Assembly: GCA_016718805.1 (NCBI GenBank)
Contig: JADKCP010000002.1
Location: 1-64,000, forward strand
DNA length: 64,000 nt
DNA from: Bacteroidota bacterium
Lineage (GTDB): Bacteria; Bacteroidota; Bacteroidia; UBA4408
Direction: 5' to 3'
In this document: piece after piece, positions 1 to 9,369 of the stretch
Position numbering within the stretch: position 1 is the first letter of the stretch
Layout: each line of letters opens with the position of its first letter
Made by a program: the position numbers and the translations under genes
Notes under the pieces: generated by a model
What the model saw: only the letters and a program-made list of their open reading frames with translations
Told to the model about the DNA's origin: nothing
The model's database searches: none

Positions 1-244
1 GTTGGGGATATTTCAACAAGATCCAAACCTGCTTCTTGTGCAATTTGCAGTGCTCTTTCAATTGAAAATACTCAGTTTCAATGCCCTCTCCAACCACCGA
101 ACAGTGCAGCTCGAATGCGTTCATTGATAGTATGCGTATCTTCTGCTTTGCGTGGATTTTACTGAATCGTCTGTCAAAATCCGGACGGGAGGCCGCAGGT
201 GCTGCAGGCTCTTTGAAATTCGGGTTGTAATATTTTGTTGCTAT
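1..244 (-). CDS. infC: Translation initiation factor IF-3, 5' part only, frameshifted
   Basis: The reverse strand encodes the IF-3 N-terminal domain: HTINERIRA, then (after a shift) FSIERALQIAQEAGLDLVEI, the conserved IF-3 helix region. IF-3 binds the 30S subunit and proofreads initiator tRNA selection. The gene runs off the left edge. Two frame changes are needed, one after RRFSK (about 145) and one near 75-85, in a stretch full of other errors, so these are probably assembly errors. It lies 63 bp downstream of thrS, the standard thrS-infC order. A GGAGGA motif (252-257, reverse strand) sits 7 nt before ATA GCA ACA AAA; no ATG, GTG or TTG is suitably placed, so the start may be a rare AUA, in line with the AUU start known for infC in E. 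coli. A sequencing error at that base cannot be excluded. Confidence 0.8.
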   Translation of the reverse strand, partial: MATKYYNPNFKEPAAPAASRPDFDRRFSKIHAKQKIRILSMNAFELHCSVVGEGIETEYFQLKEHCKLHKKQVWILLKYPQ

Positions 245-307
245 ACCTTTGTCCTCCTGATTAGTTAATACCTTTATTTTATAAATTTTAATATCCTCAT
301 CAATTAT

Positions 308-1812
308 TTACTCATTTTTTTCATCAACTCGTGGCGAAGCCTTCAATCGTAAAACTACCTAAATCTCTCGCCTTGTTTCCTTACAGAAACGGTGTTTTCA
401 GCAATTTCTTTTTCTCCAATCAACAACATGAATGGAATTTTTTCAATTCCGTGAATCACGTATTTTTTGCCTATTTTTTCGTTTCCCTGTCAACGAAGCC
501 GGCGCCCAGTTTTCATCTCTACCTATGTATTTTGCTTTATTGTTAGGATCACGCCATGAAATTTGTGCGGTATACTCTGTAAAGTCGAGTGCTTTAAATA
601 CATAAAGTACTAAATCTATTACTTTACAAAACTCATCTTTTACTTGATCTGGTCTGCAAAATAAATGAGCATCATCTTGGGTAAATCCTCGAACACGTGT
701 TAGTCCATGCAACTCTCCTGCTTGTTCATACCGATAAACCGTTCCAAATTCAGCCAGGAGAACTTGGGTGAACTTAATGATTTAGGAGATGATTTATAGA
801 TTTCACAATGATGGGGACAATTCATTGGTTTTAAAAAAAAACTCTTCATCTTCTCTTGGGTATATAGGTTGAAAAGAATCAGCGCCATACTTTTCGTAAT
901 GTCCTGAGGTTATGTAAAGATTTTTATTCCCAATATGCGGAGTGATTACCTGTTGATATCCTGCTTTAACTTGTGCTTTCCGCAAAAAATTTTCAAGCCG
1001 TTCGCGTAAAGCTGTTCCTTTTGGAAGCCAGAGTGGTAAACCCATTCCAACCTTTTCAGAAAAAGTAAATAACTCTAACTCCTTTCCAAGTTTACGATGG
1101 TGATTTTTGTTCCTCCCAGCAAAGCCAAATATCCGGTTAATTCTTTTGTTTTGGAAAAGTAATAGCATACACACGTGTAAGCATTTTGTTCTTTTCATCT
1201 CCTCGCCAATAAGCACCAAAAATATTCATAATTTTACTGCCTTAATAAAATGGTATGAGGAAGAGGTGGTCCACTCAATAAATCAGGAAGTTTCCTTGCT
1301 GATAAAAAGGTTATACTTCCATCTTCAAGATCCTTTAGTAAATCCTAACTTGTATTCATCTTGCTTTTCAGTAAAATAATTAATCCGCATCGTTTTTGAA
1401 ACCTCCTGCGTTGGTACGTTTTTGTTGCGCCAACTCAAGCATTTTGTGCTTCAATTTTTTAAAATCATCCGACGTTAATACTTTTCCTCCTAAATCAATA
1501 TCGTAATAAAGCCATTTCCAATTGCAGGACCAATTCCAAACTTAGTTCCCGGATAAATTGCCCTCTAAAGCTTCTGCCACAAGATGTGCCGATGAATGCC
1601 AATAAGTAGCTTTTCCATCTGCATCGTTCCAGGTTAATAATGAAAGCGTGGAATCGTCATTTACATTGCTCTTGAAGCATCCCACACTGCGCCATCCACT
1701 TTGCACTAATACATTTCGTGCTAGTCCTTCGCTTATACTAAGCGCAACCTGCAGCAGCTGTGGTACCTTTTTCGTACTCTCGCACTCCACCGGGTAAAGT
1801 AATTTTAATCAT
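308..1812 (-). pseudogene. thrS: Threonyl-tRNA synthetase, frameshifted and internally deleted as assembled
   Basis: Pieces of threonyl-tRNA synthetase, which charges tRNA-Thr in the cytoplasm, lie in order in several frames: MIKITLPGG (TGS start, 1812), YWHSSAHLVAEAL (editing domain), [47 protein letters not shown] and [15 protein letters not shown] (motif 2), then an anticodon-domain tail ending FTIEGF..RHELMKKMSK at 308. At least six frame changes occur. In addition KYIGRDENW is followed almost directly by the anticodon-domain sequence VDRE.EKIGKKIRDSR near 500, so roughly 130-150 codons, including class II motif 3 (usually HRAPFGSMERF), are missing. As written it could not encode an active enzyme. 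Because thrS is essential and usually single copy, an assembly error or collapse near a contig end is likelier than a true pseudogene. Confidence 0.85.
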
Positions 1813-2063
1813 AATTTAGTATCAACTTTTAAAAGCTTGCCCAAAGATATTGTTTACCTAGCCTTTGCAAATTGATAGTTGGCTAAATTATCACCACAAA
1901 TAAATTGAAAACCTTTGCTTATTGCTCGCACGAATATAACTGCGTTACTACACGAAGTGTATAAAATGAAAGTCCAATTGTTAAAAAAACGTCGACTTTA
2001 TTCCACAAAATATAGTATTTTCGCATCTTGTTAAAATTTGAAATAAATCCAAAATACTAAAAC

Positions 2064-5000
2064 ATGTTTTAAAAAATTACTATTTGTAGCTCTAATGAGC
2101 GACCAATTTGGTGCTTTTGCCCAATATTGTTCAACATCCTTACACTCTGTATCGTGCACTGTGAGTGGTAACGGTTATATTGATGACGTATCAATGAAGC
2201 CTGAACTTCATTAAATAATCCCAGGATCTGAGTGTAATAATGCTACGGATGCGTATACTTATTTTTCTGGTTTATCGCAGTACACTTACACTTACTAAAG
2301 GTAGTACCTATTCTTTAAATGTTACTGAAGGATTGCAAAGCAGCGATATTTCTGTTTTGGATTGATTATAATCAAAATCAACTTTTTGAAGCCAGTGAAT
2401 GGAATCAGGTTACTGTAGGTTCTTCGGTTGGTGTAGCAAGTAGTGTTTCAATAACGATTCCTGGAAGTGCTGCTTCTGGATTAACCCGCATGGCGAATCC
2501 GCACTAGAAATACCGGTTTTCGAACGGTTCAGGTGATGCATGTACTTCATTTGGCCCAGGTGTAGAAGATTATGATATTACAATTGTTGAGGTGGTGCGG
2601 AACCGGTTGTATTTCAATTTCTCAATATCCTGCCAATACTATTACAGGACCTACTTCAAACGGACAAACAGTTGTTATCACCCTTCAACAGGAACTACTT
2701 GTAATTACTCAGGCGAAGAGGGTGTTCTTTCTTTAACTGCGGAAACTATACACTGCCCTCCGGTAATCCAACCGATTATTTTACTGTAACTACAACAACT
2801 AGCACAGTATTATTTACTGGTTCAACGCCTTTAACATTTTCAATCGCCGCTGCAGGTACCTATCAATCGCACATATTTTCAAGGTCAAGTTGTGTGACCG
2901 ATAATATAGCGTGGTGTATCTATCACACGAAATGGAGCAACAACAGCACCAACTGTAACAACTACAGCGGTAAGTGCTGTAACAACTACCACAGGAAGTA
3001 CCGGTGGAAACGTTACAAGTGCAGGAAGTGCTACTGTTACCCCTCGTGGAGTTTGTTATGCAACTGCAGACAATCCTACCACCTTAGACGCAACTGTTGT
3101 GAGCGGTTCTGGTACTGGATCCTTTGTTTCAAATTTAAACTCTTTAACTCCTGGAACTACTTACCATGTTCGCGCATTTGCTACTAGTAGCGCAGAACAT
3201 CTTATGATTTGACAGAGGTTTTACCTAATACAGCATCAGCAACCGGTTGTATTGCTACAACCATGTATCCTCAAAGTGTAATTGCGGGGTCCAACGACCA
3301 ATGGTCAAACAGTAACCATTATTACCGACCAATATGCCGGTGAATATTGTGAAATTACGCTGGTTGCAGGATCTTTTCGGCAGGTTCTTCAGTAACAACG
3401 GAATTATTTAACTGTTACTACTACCACCAACTCAATGCACCTACAAGTGGAATTCAGCCTGTAATTTTTCTGTTGCAGCTGCAGGTACTTATAGAGTGCA
3501 TGTGTTTAAAAACTGCTTGTTTAACTGAAGCCGTTTCAAGAACAACACTATGACAAAACTTGGTATACCTACCGTAACTACAACTGCAGCATCAGCAATA
3601 ACAGCAGGTTCAGCCACTACCGGTGGAAATGTAACCAGTGCAGGAACTGGAACTGTTACTACACGAGGTGTTTGTTATGCAACTACTGCTAATCCTACTA
3701 CAGCAAATTCAATAGTAGCTAGTGGAACCGGAACCGGAGCCTTCACAGCGAACCTAACAGGATTAGCAATGGGAACTACTTATCATTTTAGAGCTTACGC
3801 CACCAACGCGTCAGGACAGCCTATGGTGCTGATTTAACTTTCACAACCACCTCTCAAGCGCCTCCCGGTTACTACAACAGCAGCAAGTACGATAACCACA
3901 CAGCTAACAGTGATGGAAACGTTACCAGCATTGGTAGTTCGGCCGTTACATCTCGTGGTATTTGCTATGCAACTACAGCCAATCCAACTTTAGCAAATAC
4001 CGTTGTTTCTGGTGGAAGTGGTGCAGGAAGCTTCGTTTCTAATATAACAGGTTTAACTCCTAATACAACTTATTATGTTCGTGCCTATGCTACAAACACT
4101 TCAGGAACAGCATACGGTACTCAAATTTCTTTTGCAACTACCAATCCAACTCCTCCAACTGTTACATCAACAGCTGCTTCAGCAATTAGCTATTTTACTA
4201 CCAATGCAGGTGGAAGCGTAACAGCTGGTGGTTCATCTCCTGTTACTGATCGAGGAGTATGCTATAGCACTAATCCAAGTCCAACAATTGCTAATTCAAA
4301 GGTTTCAGGTGGAACCGGAACCGGAGTATTTAGTGTTGGATTAACAGGTCTTTCAGGAAGTACAACTCATCTTCCGTGCCTATGCCTACAAATAGTGTTG
4401 GTACCTCTTACGGAAGTGATTTAACCTTTCACCTAAACCCTTGTATTAATAGTACTGAAGCATATTTAACAAATTTAGCATTTGTTGATGCTGCCGTTGC
4501 AAATCAATATTCAACTTACTTTAGTACTTACCTAACTCCCAATGCTCAAGGTTTACCTGGATTGCAAGCCACTGTTAATACCAATGGACTCAATCCTTAT
4601 AATTTGGTGAATGTAGGATTGCCTGTGCGTTTTAAAGTGAAATGTTATAATAATAAAACAAACGGAACTTCTATAGTTAGTGGATTGTGCAAACTTAGAA
4701 CTACTGATCCAAAAATTTCTATCACAGATAGTACTGCAGGATTAAATAATGTTGGTTGGCACAATGAAGCTTGGTCAACAGATGAATTCGAAATTTGGGT
4801 TTCAAATAGTGTAACTAGCAGTTATACTGCTTATGTTGAAGTTTTGGTTACAGAAGGTCCTAATAACTATTATACGAAATGTATTCCTATTCCAATTAAA
4901 CCATTTAGTGTTGCTGTTTTGGATGTTGACGATGATAACAATCCGGATAGCAATGGTAACAACAATGATCAAGCTGAGTATAACGAAACCGTAGAATTTT

Positions 5001-5614
5001 TACCTTACATCAATAATAGTTCAACTTTTTCTGCATCTAAAGTTGCCGGATTTATTCAAAATTTTGATTATTTATCGAATGTTTCTATTTGGGACAATCA
5101 TCCGGGTTCTTCTGGAACTGTTTATTCACAAGGTTGGTGGAATTATAGTTTTGGTCAACCACAGCCCATTCCGCCGGTACACTAAACACTTTGCCTGAAT
5201 ACGATTTTGTATATGAGTATACTTATATACCTACCTATCGTTTTGACTTACATTTGATGATGGGTGCTGGTTTTGATTTGTTAAATTCTCCAAACAATTT
5301 AACATTAATGCGTTCATCAATTCCTTTAACATTTAATCCAAACGCACCTACTATTCCACCGAATGGAATTGCTACACTTGCTAAAAATAACGAAGTTGCA
5401 GTATATCCAAATCCATTTAATAACGAACTTGTGGTAGTAGTTAAAGGAGCATCTGCACAAACAAAAATATCAAATTTCAAATGCACTTGGAATGTTGGTA
5501 CAGGAAGGATTCTTGTCAGGTGATAAATCAACAATTGATTTATCACAACTTGCAAGTGGTTTGTATACGCTTCATGTAAACGGACAAGCTGGAATTAAAC
5601 TTTCTAAAGAATAA
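2064..5614 (+). pseudogene. Large secreted T9SS protein with GEVED and repeated Fn3-like domains, frameshifted
   Basis: A start at 2064 gives a signal peptide once one T is removed from the run after ATGTTT (MFKKLLFVALMSDQFGAFAQ). It is followed by a GEVED domain (FWIDYNQNQLFEASEWNQV ... GPGVEDYDITIV), two related modules (about 2600-2890 and 3240-3540), and four tandem Fn3-like repeats of roughly 270-280 bp between about 2950 and 4440, each with the signature GGNVTSAGxxxVTxRGVCYATTANPT followed by GTTYHxRAYATN. A long unique segment (4376-5185) precedes the T9SS type A sorting domain (VAVYPNPFNNELVV ... LDLS-type QLASGLYTLHV) ending at 5614. It is presumably exported across the outer membrane and cell-surface attached or released. 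At least eight frame changes break it, the last at about 5500. The density of errors resembles the adjacent thrS, so I think the gene is intact in the organism. Confidence 0.75.
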
Positions 5615-5631
5615 ACCCGTTAGCTAATTTT

Positions 5632-5666
5632 AAATCCCCGGAAATTGAAAGATTTTCGGGGATTTT
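5632..5666. terminator. Bidirectional intrinsic terminator
   Basis: AAATCCCCG pairs with CGGGGATTT, extended by AAA/TTT on the inner side, with a T-run on the + side and an A-run on the other side. It lies between two convergent genes and can serve both. Confidence 0.8.
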
Positions 5667-6371
5667 TATTTATAGAGTAAAAATATTGCTGGTCGCTTAT
5701 GCAATTCAGGAACTTTGCTTTTCCATTCGCTGATAGATAGGGTTTTTATAAATTCACTAGGTAATGTTAAATCCAGCAACACAAAGTTTTGTAGCTGTTG
5801 AACAGTTTTTTAGTAAGTCTTCAAATAGATGATTATTACGAAAAGGAGTTTCAATAAAAATTTGTGTTTGATGCAAGCTTTGAACAAGTTTTTCAAGCTC
5901 TTTAATTTTTCTGATTCTATCGCTTCTGTCAATTGGTAAATAACCTTGAAATGCAAAGCTTTGACCATTAAAACCCGATGCCATCAATGCCAATAAAACA
6001 GAAGAGGGACCAATCAGTGGAATAACCTGAATGTTTTTTTGATGTGCTAACTTCACTGCCTCTGCGCCCGGGTCAGCTATTCCGGGACAACCGGCTTCAG
6101 ATATTACTCCCATATTTTTACCTTCCAACAAAGGCTTCATTGTTGTTGAGAGTTCTGTAATATCTGTATGTTTGTCTAAAACATTTAAGGTTAATTCTTG
6201 CAAGGGTTTTTTAATTCCTAATTTTTTCAAATACTGACGTGCCCATTTTTCATTTTCAACCAGGTAATAATCAATTTCATTAATTATTTGATAAACCGAA
6301 GTGGGTATAGTTGAAACTGGATCAATTTCGCCAAGTGTGGTTGGTATTAAATAGAGTTTTCCTTTGTTCAT
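5666..6371 (-). CDS. RsmI-like tetrapyrrole-methylase-family SAM methyltransferase, one frameshift
   Basis: The family of RsmI (16S rRNA C1402 ribose 2'-O-methyltransferase) is recognisable from the start KLYLIPTTLGE, the region VISEAGCPGIADPGAEAV (residues about 88-105) and IPLIGPSSVLLALMASG. The uninterrupted frame stops at 5757, but the family's C-terminus continues in another frame: LTLPSEFIKTLSISEWK then LHKRPAIFLLYK, stopping at 5666-5668. The shift is near 5762 (LCVAgf should read LCVAADLTLP). The restored length, about 235 residues, fits the short Bacteroidota version that lacks the C-terminal extension of E. coli RsmI. Whether this short form modifies the same nucleotide is not known to me. 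The stop abuts the shared terminator. Confidence 0.85.
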
Positions 6372-6462
6372 TTTCTATTAGTTTATTTAGGAGCAGAAGT
6401 TTTAATTTTAATTAAAATTTAACTGCACTTAGTGAGGCATAAATCAAAGTAATTCTAAGCGC

Positions 6463-7767
6463 TTAGTTCCATTCTTGTATAGTTTTATCAATTGCGTTTG
6501 TCAACTTAACTGCAACACCTGTTTCTTTAGCAAATTTTTTCCAGTTCAAAACGGTAGTTTCAATTTCGTCAATGATCGAGATAGCTTGTTTGCACTTGAT
6601 CGATTTTCCAATTGTGATTAAATCGCCTTTGGTTATTCCTTTTCGTTTTCCATTAATACTCAGCGCATGCTGACTTACCCATTGATGATTCGGATTATAA
6701 GTATGGCATAGATCATAAGCCGGGGCTAATTCCCATTGACAATCTTTCTTAAGCCTAAAAGCGAAGTTCTTTGTATGGTCGTCACAATTTCGCGAAATCA
6801 CATTAAAGACCATTCTTCGAAATAATTGCTCAGCTTCGACATAACTTAGTTTAAGTTCACGCATGGTTTGAAATAGTTGCTCATAACTAAAACTCGTAAC
6901 AACATTGTAATCAAAATGACTCATCGCACAAAAGGTTTGAATATGGTGTTTTATGTCCCCATTTTCCCTGTCGAACCGTTTTGTCATAAAGTGCGCCCTT
7001 TCATTTTCTTCCAATAACATTGAAGGCATCATTTCAATACCACAAGCAAGCGCCATGTTATAATAAGCCATTTCCACTCTTCCATAACCGCTAGTAGAGC
7101 CAACTTGAACGTCGTTTACTCCATCAAGTTTTAGCAACCAATGCTCAAAGCCTTTTGGGGCATTGGTTTGTCCAGAACGCACTTCAGCAGTCTTTTCATT
7201 ATAGGCAATAACTGCCTTAGGTCTGGCACCACCGGCTGATGTACCAATTTTTAATATCTCCACAATAGCTTGTTCCTCCTCCTTTTTAAAATTAGCTGTG
7301 AAAGAGGTTTTTTGAGAAAGGAGTTTTTTTGCCTGGTCTACTAAACTTTCCATTTCGATTGTAAAAGTTCGCTTACCTTCTTTAAAAGCTGCAGGTTCAA
7401 ACTCCAAGGCTCCCATACCTCTTGTTCCAATAAAGCATAACATTTCTACAGGATTCATACTGTTGGTTGCTCGCCCATTTTGTGCCAGCCAAATATCGAT
7501 TAGCTGATTACCATACTTGTCGGGAAGCACATCTGCTAACAATCCGGGTAATCCTTTGAATGTATCGAAGGCAGTATTTTTAGACAGTTTTAATTCTGGA
7601 AAATTGAAAATATTTTTTGGGAATTGAATCGGCATTTTTAACGGAGATAAATCCCAGTTTAGTTTTTTGAAATTGTTGTCGTATTCAAATGTGGCTATAC
7701 CACTGCTTTGGTCCCAAGCAACTGCACCAACCAATTCACCCCATATTTTTACAAATGCTGTGTTCAT
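6463..7767 (-). CDS. hipA: HipA-family serine/threonine kinase toxin
   Basis: This 434-residue protein has the HipA layout: an N-terminal Couple_hipA domain (KIWGELVGAVAWDQSSGIATFEYD), a glycine-rich loop GTSAGGARPKAVIAY (about 171-185), the HipA hallmark HWLLKLDG, RFDRENGD, a catalytic loop SRNCDDHTKNFAF (about 322-334) and the metal-binding APAYDLCHTYNP (about 347-358). HipA of E. coli phosphorylates glutamyl-tRNA synthetase and causes persistence; the target here is unknown. All key residues look present, so an active kinase is expected. It starts 2 bp after the stop of the XRE partner upstream, so the two are co-transcribed, antitoxin first. It lies just outside the island's left att site. 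Confidence 0.92.
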   Translation of the reverse strand: MNTAFVKIWGELVGAVAWDQSSGIATFEYDNNFKKLNWDLSPLKMPIQFPKNIFNFPELKLSKNTAFDTFKGLPGLLADVLPDKYGNQLIDIWLAQNGRATNSMNPVEMLCFIGTRGMGALEFEPAAFKEGKRTFTIEMESLVDQAKKLLSQKTSFTANFKKEEEQAIVEILKIGTSAGGARPKAVIAYNEKTAEVRSGQTNAPKGFEHWLLKLDGVNDVQVGSTSGYGRVEMAYYNMALACGIEMMPSMLLEENERAHFMTKRFDRENGDIKHHIQTFCAMSHFDYNVVTSFSYEQLFQTMRELKLSYVEAEQLFRRMVFNVISRNCDDHTKNFAFRLKKDCQWELAPAYDLCHTYNPNHQWVSQHALSINGKRKGITKGDLITIGKSIKCKQAISIIDEIETTVLNWKKFAKETGVAVKLTNAIDKTIQEWN

Positions 7768-7769
7768 GA

Positions 7770-8117
7770 TTACCAGCTTGATGTTGAGTTGGAGGATTTT
7801 GTGGAGCCACTTGCTCGTTTACGCTTTTTCAGTTCTTGTTTTGCTAGTTGAATTGGGCTTACTATAGGTTGAACAGTAAATACCTCGAGAATTGGTAATT
7901 GATCTAACACGCGCAATACTTGGAGCAGTGTAGCGATAGTAACCACCTCTCCTTTCTCTAGTAAACTCAAGGTTGAGCGACTAATACCGGCAGCAGTTGC
8001 AAGTGTATCTTGAGTTTTGTTTTGCTCCATACGCTTTTCTTTAATAAAACGCCCAATGTGCTCTGCGAGGGCTTTATCGCTCAATGAATTCCAGTTTATA
8101 GTTGAGAAAGTTTTCAT
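7770..8117 (-). CDS. hipB: HipB-like XRE antitoxin and autoregulator
   Basis: This 115-residue protein has a central helix-turn-helix (about residues 22-75: IGRFIKEKRMEQNKTQDTLA, AGISRSTLSLLEKG, TIATLLQVLRVLDQL) and a C-terminal tail rich in K, S and T (KKRKRASGSTKSSNSTSSW). HipB proteins neutralise HipA and repress their own operon by binding inverted repeats; a perfect 22-bp palindrome lies 68 bp upstream of the start. A -7 element TATATTTG (8151-8158, reverse strand) precedes the start by about 33 nt. The disordered C-terminal tail ending in tryptophan resembles the C-terminal tail of E. coli HipB, which also ends in W and is linked to its proteolysis; that parallel is inference. Confidence 0.88.
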   Translation of the reverse strand: MKTFSTINWNSLSDKALAEHIGRFIKEKRMEQNKTQDTLATAAGISRSTLSLLEKGEVVTIATLLQVLRVLDQLPILEVFTVQPIVSPIQLAKQELKKRKRASGSTKSSNSTSSW

Positions 8118-8150
8118 GCTTACTTCAAATCAGTTAAATTAAAGTAGCAG

Positions 8151-8158
8151 CAAATATA
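8151..8158 (-). promoter_or_regulatory. -7 promoter element of hipBA
   Basis: TATATTTG on the reverse strand matches the Bacteroidota -7 consensus TAnnTTTG and predicts transcription starting roughly 27 nt before the hipB ATG. No clear -33 TTTG is visible; that position is close to the palindrome at 8185-8206. Confidence 0.5.
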
Positions 8159-8184
8159 CGAAATTATACTTAATAATGCTTTAA

Positions 8185-8206
8185 AATGAATGATATATCA
8201 TTCATT
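8185..8206. promoter_or_regulatory. Perfect 22-bp palindrome, probable HipB operator
   Basis: The half-site AATGAATGATA is followed immediately by its exact reverse complement. It lies 27-48 nt upstream of the -7 element, covering or abutting the -33 region, a position suited to repression by the adjacent XRE protein. A weaker related sequence (GACTGATATACA) follows at 8229-8240. Confidence 0.7.
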
Positions 8207-8260
8207 AATTTGTTTAAATATAAATAATGACTGATATACAATACAAATAATTGCATGGAT

Positions 8261-8277
8261 TTACTTTCCGATACAAA
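8261..8277. repeat. attL core: 17-bp copy of the mnmE 3' end
   Basis: TTACTTTCCGATACAAA is identical to the end of mnmE at 39118-39134. In reverse it still reads ..CIGK-stop, the remnant of the original gene end displaced by integration. The flanking bases differ (T before and T after here; A and A at the other copy), so the shared core is exactly 17 bp. Confidence 0.85.
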
Positions 8278-8335
8278 TTGTTAAGCTAAAATGTAAAGCC
8301 CTATCAATAAAGGGTTTCAGAGGTTGCGTATTTAT

Positions 8336-8358
8336 TTGGGCAACAACTGGGCAACAAA
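8336..8358. repeat. Left arm-type repeats of the island integrase
   Basis: Two GGGCAACAA units (8338-8346 and 8349-8357) separated by CT. The same 23-bp arrangement occurs at 39000-39022 near the other end of the island. Position 60-80 bp inside attL fits arm-binding sites of a lambda-type tyrosine recombinase. Confidence 0.7.
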
Positions 8359-8465
8359 ACCCACTAAAACAAGTGCAAGTACAGCACAAAGAAAAGAAAA
8401 AATGTTGTTTAGTGTAGAGTGTGTTTGTCCTTATCATAAGCAAAAGGCGAAGATAAGTTTTTACA

Positions 8466-8654
8466 CTATCTTAATTGACTAACAACTGCTTCCAATTGTA
8501 AGCCCATATACTGGCAGAACTCTTCAACGGTAACAACTTGGTGTTGCTGCTTGTTGAAGTACTCTTTAATCCTCTTAATAAGGTATCTACCATATCTGTC
8601 GCTTTTGCCTGTGATTATCTGAATGTCTTTCGGATAAATACACAGTCTATTCAT
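8466..8654 (-). CDS. Small conserved mobile-element protein, function unknown
   Basis: This 62-residue protein has the look of a small family that I associate with Bacteroidota genomic islands: PKDIQIITGKSDRYGRYLIK followed by HQVVTVEEFCQYMGLQLEAV. The second half could form a helix-turn-helix-like or adaptor fold, but no function is established. It lies between the left arm repeats and a divergent promoter region. A good reverse-strand -7 box (TATCTTTG, 8710-8717) predicts a leader of about 50 nt. Basic and polar composition fits a DNA-associated accessory protein; this is inference. Confidence 0.7.
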   Translation of the reverse strand: MNRLCIYPKDIQIITGKSDRYGRYLIKRIKEYFNKQQHQVVTVEEFCQYMGLQLEAVVSQLR

Positions 8655-8709
8655 TTTTAAAATACTCTTTTCATACTCTATCCATACATCAGGTATAAAG
8701 TAAACATTG

Positions 8710-8740
8710 CAAAGATAATATGTTTTTGTGAGTGGTAAAA
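8710..8740 (-). promoter_or_regulatory. Promoter for the 62-residue protein gene
   Basis: Reverse strand: a T-rich -33 element (TTTT) about 19 nt upstream of TATCTTTG (8710-8717), matching TTTG-N19-TAnnTTTG loosely at -33 and exactly at -7. Confidence 0.5.
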
Positions 8741-8790
8741 GTGTGTTTGTTGGAATAATGTGGCAATAACGGAAATGTCGGAAGTGGTTA

Positions 8791-8822
8791 TTTGTAGAGC
8801 CTTATAAAGCGTTATAGTTTTG
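8791..8822 (+). promoter_or_regulatory. Strong Bacteroidota-type promoter of the SNase gene
   Basis: TTTG (8791-8794), a 20-bp spacer and TAGTTTTG (8815-8822) match the consensus TTTG-N19/20-TAnnTTTG. The predicted start of transcription, about 5-8 nt after the -7 box, falls on or next to the start codon, so the mRNA is probably leaderless. Confidence 0.7.
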
Positions 8823-8829
8823 TATCGTG

Positions 8830-9342
8830 ATGAAGAAAATAATTGTATCGGTTTTGTTTTTAACGGCTTTTACAGCCGCTTTTTCGCAAGAAGAAGCAAG
8901 GGTGATGAAAGTTAAGGATGGCGATACATACGTTCTTAAAACGACTGCAAAGGAGCATACAATAAGGTTATTAAATGTTGATGCTCCCGAACTAAATCAA
9001 CACTGGGGTTTTAACTCTTGGCTGAATGTAAAAGCCTTGATACTTGGTAAGGTGGTAAAGTTTGAAGTATTGAAAACTGATGTGTACGGTAGAGAATTGG
9101 CAATGGTATATGTGGATGGGCAAAGACTGGATGAAATACTTATTGCAAATGGTTGGGCTTGGCACTACATCAATTTTGATACTGATGCAAGGCTTGAAGA
9201 TTTGATGCGGAAAGCATCAAGCGAAAGAAAAGGACTTTGGGAATGTGGGGCTGAAAAAGTTTGTCCGCCCTGGCTATTCAGAAAGTATAATTCAAAAAAC
9301 AGATACAGGTTTTGTAAAGGCTGTATCGCAACAAAAAAGTAA
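8830..9342 (+). CDS. Exported thermonuclease-like (SNase) protein
   Basis: A signal peptide (MKKIIVSVLFLTAFTAAFS, cut before QEEA) is followed by a staphylococcal-nuclease OB fold. Catalytic-type residues are visible: KVKDGDTYVL, IRLLNVDAPELNQ (Arg, Asp and Glu of the active site) and VYGRELAMVY (second Arg). The C-terminal part, CPPWLFRKYNSKNRYRFCKGC, carries cysteines that could form a disulfide or a small metal site. SNases cut DNA and RNA with Ca2+; this one would act in the periplasm or outside. The predicted mRNA start coincides with the ATG at 8830; a GTG three bases earlier is possible. It is island cargo, divergent from the 62-residue gene and 27 bp before the 249-residue gene. Confidence 0.85.
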   Translation: MKKIIVSVLFLTAFTAAFSQEEARVMKVKDGDTYVLKTTAKEHTIRLLNVDAPELNQHWGFNSWLNVKALILGKVVKFEVLKTDVYGRELAMVYVDGQRLDEILIANGWAWHYINFDTDARLEDLMRKASSERKGLWECGAEKVCPPWLFRKYNSKNRYRFCKGCIATKK

Positions 9343-9369
9343 TTACTAACAATTTAAATAAATAACAAA

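Noticed and set aside
6463..8117. hipBA as part of the genomic island
   Set aside because: The 17-bp left att core at 8261 places both genes outside. I found no second copy of the core further left that would indicate a tandem element.
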